From assembly GCA_905178155.1 (NCBI GenBank), contig CAJINV010000005.1, positions 6,656,153-6,720,152 of the forward strand: DNA of 64,000 bases, in the 5' to 3' direction. A program made the translations under genes and the position numbers. This DNA comes from Amoebophrya sp. A120. Lineage: Eukaryota; Sar; Dinophyceae; Syndiniales; Amoebophryaceae. Shown here one piece after another: positions 63,101 through 64,000 of this stretch. Below the pieces are notes generated by a model. That model was not told where the DNA came from, made no database searches, and saw nothing but the letters and a program-made list of their open reading frames with translations. Position 1 is the first letter of the stretch. Every line of letters starts with the position of its first letter.

Positions 63101-64000
63101 TTTTTGCATGACAGAAAAATGGGGCTCTTCGGTAACGTGCATGACAGATTTAAGAGTCATGCCAGACAAGCATGACAAACATGCAATTTTCCAGCCCCAG
63201 ATATTTTTGCAGTTGATAGTGGGTACAACTTGTCCATGAATGTGCACCGGCATCACCCACTGCAAGACCAGGTGAGGAAGCGGGAGCTGGATTCCTTTCG
63301 AAAAATCCAGTGGCGGAAGCAGGTACTTACTTTTTCGAAGATATAATTTATTTGAAAGACTTTGTCTTTGTCATGTAGGAGTAGGCATGAGAAGTTTGAG
63401 TTTGTCATGCAGGTTTGACATCAAAAACAAAATGCAAACAAAAACAGGCCGCGTCCAATTTGGAGGAGCACATCATGTCCCGATACTGCTTTGGGTATTC
63501 GCCGTATGAAGACAGTCGCATCTGGCCCAGCGTGCGGTTTCGCACCCACGCTTCGACGGACAAGATTTTGCGGAAGACGGATGAGTACGAATTGCAAAAA
63601 AAATGTCTGGGTTATCTGGAAGGATCCGAACTTGTAATGCGTTTTTCAGATCATGCAAAGATCTGTGATGCATAACGTGCAAAGATGCCCACTTCTGGCT
63701 ATGCTGAGAGGGTATTTCTCATGCAGAATAGGCACCACGAGGACCAAGGGGCTGTAGAACCTGTGATGCTAGGCCCTGCATTCCAGACGTGGGGGAGCTT
63801 GGAAAAACTGCATGACAAATCTCGGATGAATCTCCCAGACGCAGGCACATTTGCAGTTGATAACGAGCTGCCGGACTCGCTCTTCATGCCCGATGACTCC
63901 GACTCGGAGCTGGAAGTAAAAGTGGTTTTTTTTGTATCAAAAGAAAAAAGCTCGTCACGATCACTCATGGGCATTTTTGCAAGACAAAATTGTCTGTCAT
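60128..64000 (+). CDS. unidentified multi-exon gene, runs off the right edge
   Basis: Exons, as far as resolved: 60128-60303, 60538-60613, 60753-about 60820, about 60991-61040, 61224-61388, 61497-61592, 61748-61869, 62144-62307, 62566, 62892-62963, 63224-63322, 63448-63590 and 63867-63915, where a GT donor (GTAAAAGT) follows. The order of the product: Gly/Asp-rich acidic start (GGRGGLNDYDDDFFEDEDN), basic segment, HGGTYIKGLNPRLKLF, a coiled-coil-like part (IGELRKTVEHNQLRNTLGDL), ILNYITANDITQTLDFIVRHGG, Lys-rich helices, MREAALASKRVSDRVAAPFGG, and SRYCFGYSPYEDSRIWPSVRF. I do not recognise the family. GT-AG introns at 61041-61223, 61389-61496 and 63323-63447 alternate with introners. The join near 60820-60990 is not resolved. 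Confidence 0.6.
60304..60537 (+). mobile_element. introner family I, TSD GTTAC/GTAAC
   Basis: TCTCAAACGTTACAATAGAA and its complement. The TSD matches at 4 of 5. Removal gives ARANVTAEHAIYNL. Confidence 0.82.
60614..60752 (+). mobile_element. introner family B, TSD decayed
   Basis: TATCCTGTGCAAAAGTGTCG start, GCATA end. Flanks ATCGG/GTTGA differ, but removing the element plus 5 nt keeps the frame open. Confidence 0.75.
60821..60964 (+). mobile_element. introner family A, 5' part missing
   Basis: Complete 3' arm (TTCCAGACCCAGACATCTTTG, written in two parts TTCCAGACCC and AGACATCTTTG, then CAATGCATA) and part of the interior; no 5' arm. Confidence 0.65.
61593..61747 (+). mobile_element. introner family B, TSD CGGCC
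   Basis: TATCTTGTGCAAAACTATCG start, GCATTTCATA end. TSD CGGCC is exact. Confidence 0.87.
61870..62143 (+). mobile_element. introner family A, TSD AGGAC/AGGAG
   Basis: ATTGCAAATATGTCTGGGTC and CCCGACCCAGTTATATTTGC arms. The TSD matches at 4 of 5. Confidence 0.85.
62308..62565 (+). mobile_element. introner family A, TSD TCGAA, first of a tandem pair
   Basis: AAATGCAAAAATGTCTGGGT and CAGATCCAGACATATTTGCA arms. TSD TCGAA is exact. Confidence 0.88.
62567..62891 (+). mobile_element. introner family A, second of a tandem pair
   Basis: Starts one base after the previous element (TATCAACCACAAAAATACTG, then CTGGGTCTGG). The 3' arm is ATCCAGACCC, AATCATGTTTGCAATGCATA. TSD is weak (CGAAG/CAATG). The excision rule restores MSK-HEVMREAAL. 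Confidence 0.72.
62964..63223 (+). mobile_element. introner family A, TSD GTGGG
   Basis: AAATGCAAAAATGTCTGGGT and TTCCAGCCCCAGATATTTTT arms. TSD GTGGG is exact. Confidence 0.9.
63323..63447 (+). other. canonical GT-AG intron
   Basis: Donor AAGCAG|GTACTT, acceptor AAACAG|GCC. Carries a TTTGTCATGCAGG motif. Confidence 0.75.
63591..63866 (+). mobile_element. introner family A, TSD ACGA
   Basis: ATTGCAAAAAAAATGTCTGG and CCCAGACGCAGGCACATTTG arms. TSD ACGAA/ACGAG. Confidence 0.83.

Noticed and set aside
62964-63223. Regularly repeated GCATGACA motifs resembling a CRISPR array or tandem repeat
   Set aside because: Spacing is irregular, both orientations are mixed, and the motifs lie within TIR-bounded elements; no cas genes are present.
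1-64000. tRNA, rRNA or riboswitch genes
   Set aside because: I saw no cloverleaf with the usual conserved boxes, no rRNA-like conserved blocks and no known aptamer; hairpins present are explained by introners and foldbacks.

Overview
This is a nuclear window from a protist, most likely a dinoflagellate of the syndinian (Amoebophrya-like) type. Every gene I can support lies on the + strand. Genes are broken by dozens of short introns that do not use GT-AG. These introns carry terminal inverted repeats (TIRs) and sit between 5-bp target-site duplications (TSDs). They are introner elements, transposon-like introns that are established in several algae and in Amoebophrya. The taxon is an inference; the intron structure is read directly from the sequence.

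Layout: 1-2310 is a LINE retrotransposon inserted near the start of an introner, followed by the last exons of a host gene (to 2886). 3456-5498 is an intronless low-complexity protein. 6123-9723 is an aldo/keto reductase with five introners. 10765-11226 is a small putative N-myristoylated protein. 11918-14688 is a Cys-rich protein with a hydrophobic segment; one of its introns carries a GC-rich nested insertion. 16231-17613 is a small, probably secreted Lys/Cys-rich protein. 19330-23628 is an S/T/Q-rich then acidic protein. 24807-32515 holds two rearranged copies of an Atg14/UVRAG-like gene, with a 230-bp palindrome and an inverted duplication between pieces of the first copy. 33310-37328 is a long Q/S/G-rich protein with a C-terminal PDZ-like domain. 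37690-39290 is a very GC-rich block. 39581-42127 is a hypothetical protein. 43646-44484 is a gene with ordinary GT-AG introns only. 45580-59272 is a CLPTM1-family membrane protein gene; one of its introners has swollen to 8.26 kb because a full-length LINE with a 17-bp TSD landed in it. 60128 to the right edge is an unrecognised multi-exon gene.

The main result is a rule. Elements run from TAT to ATA, have family-specific TIRs and are flanked by 5-bp TSDs; removing the element plus one TSD copy restores the reading frame. I count about 30 exact 5-bp TSDs, and the rule gives exon sums divisible by three for whole genes (for example aldo/keto reductase 796 codons plus stop, CLPTM1 946 codons plus stop). 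At least ten TIR families (called A to J here) share no obvious TIR sequence. All share one internal motif, GCATNACAR and its reverse complement, which also occurs in several of the ordinary GT-AG introns. The two Atg14-like copies give natural empty sites for three introners, with a fourth present only in the other copy.

No rRNA, tRNA, CRISPR array or bacterial-type operon was seen. No transposase that could move the introners is encoded in the window.
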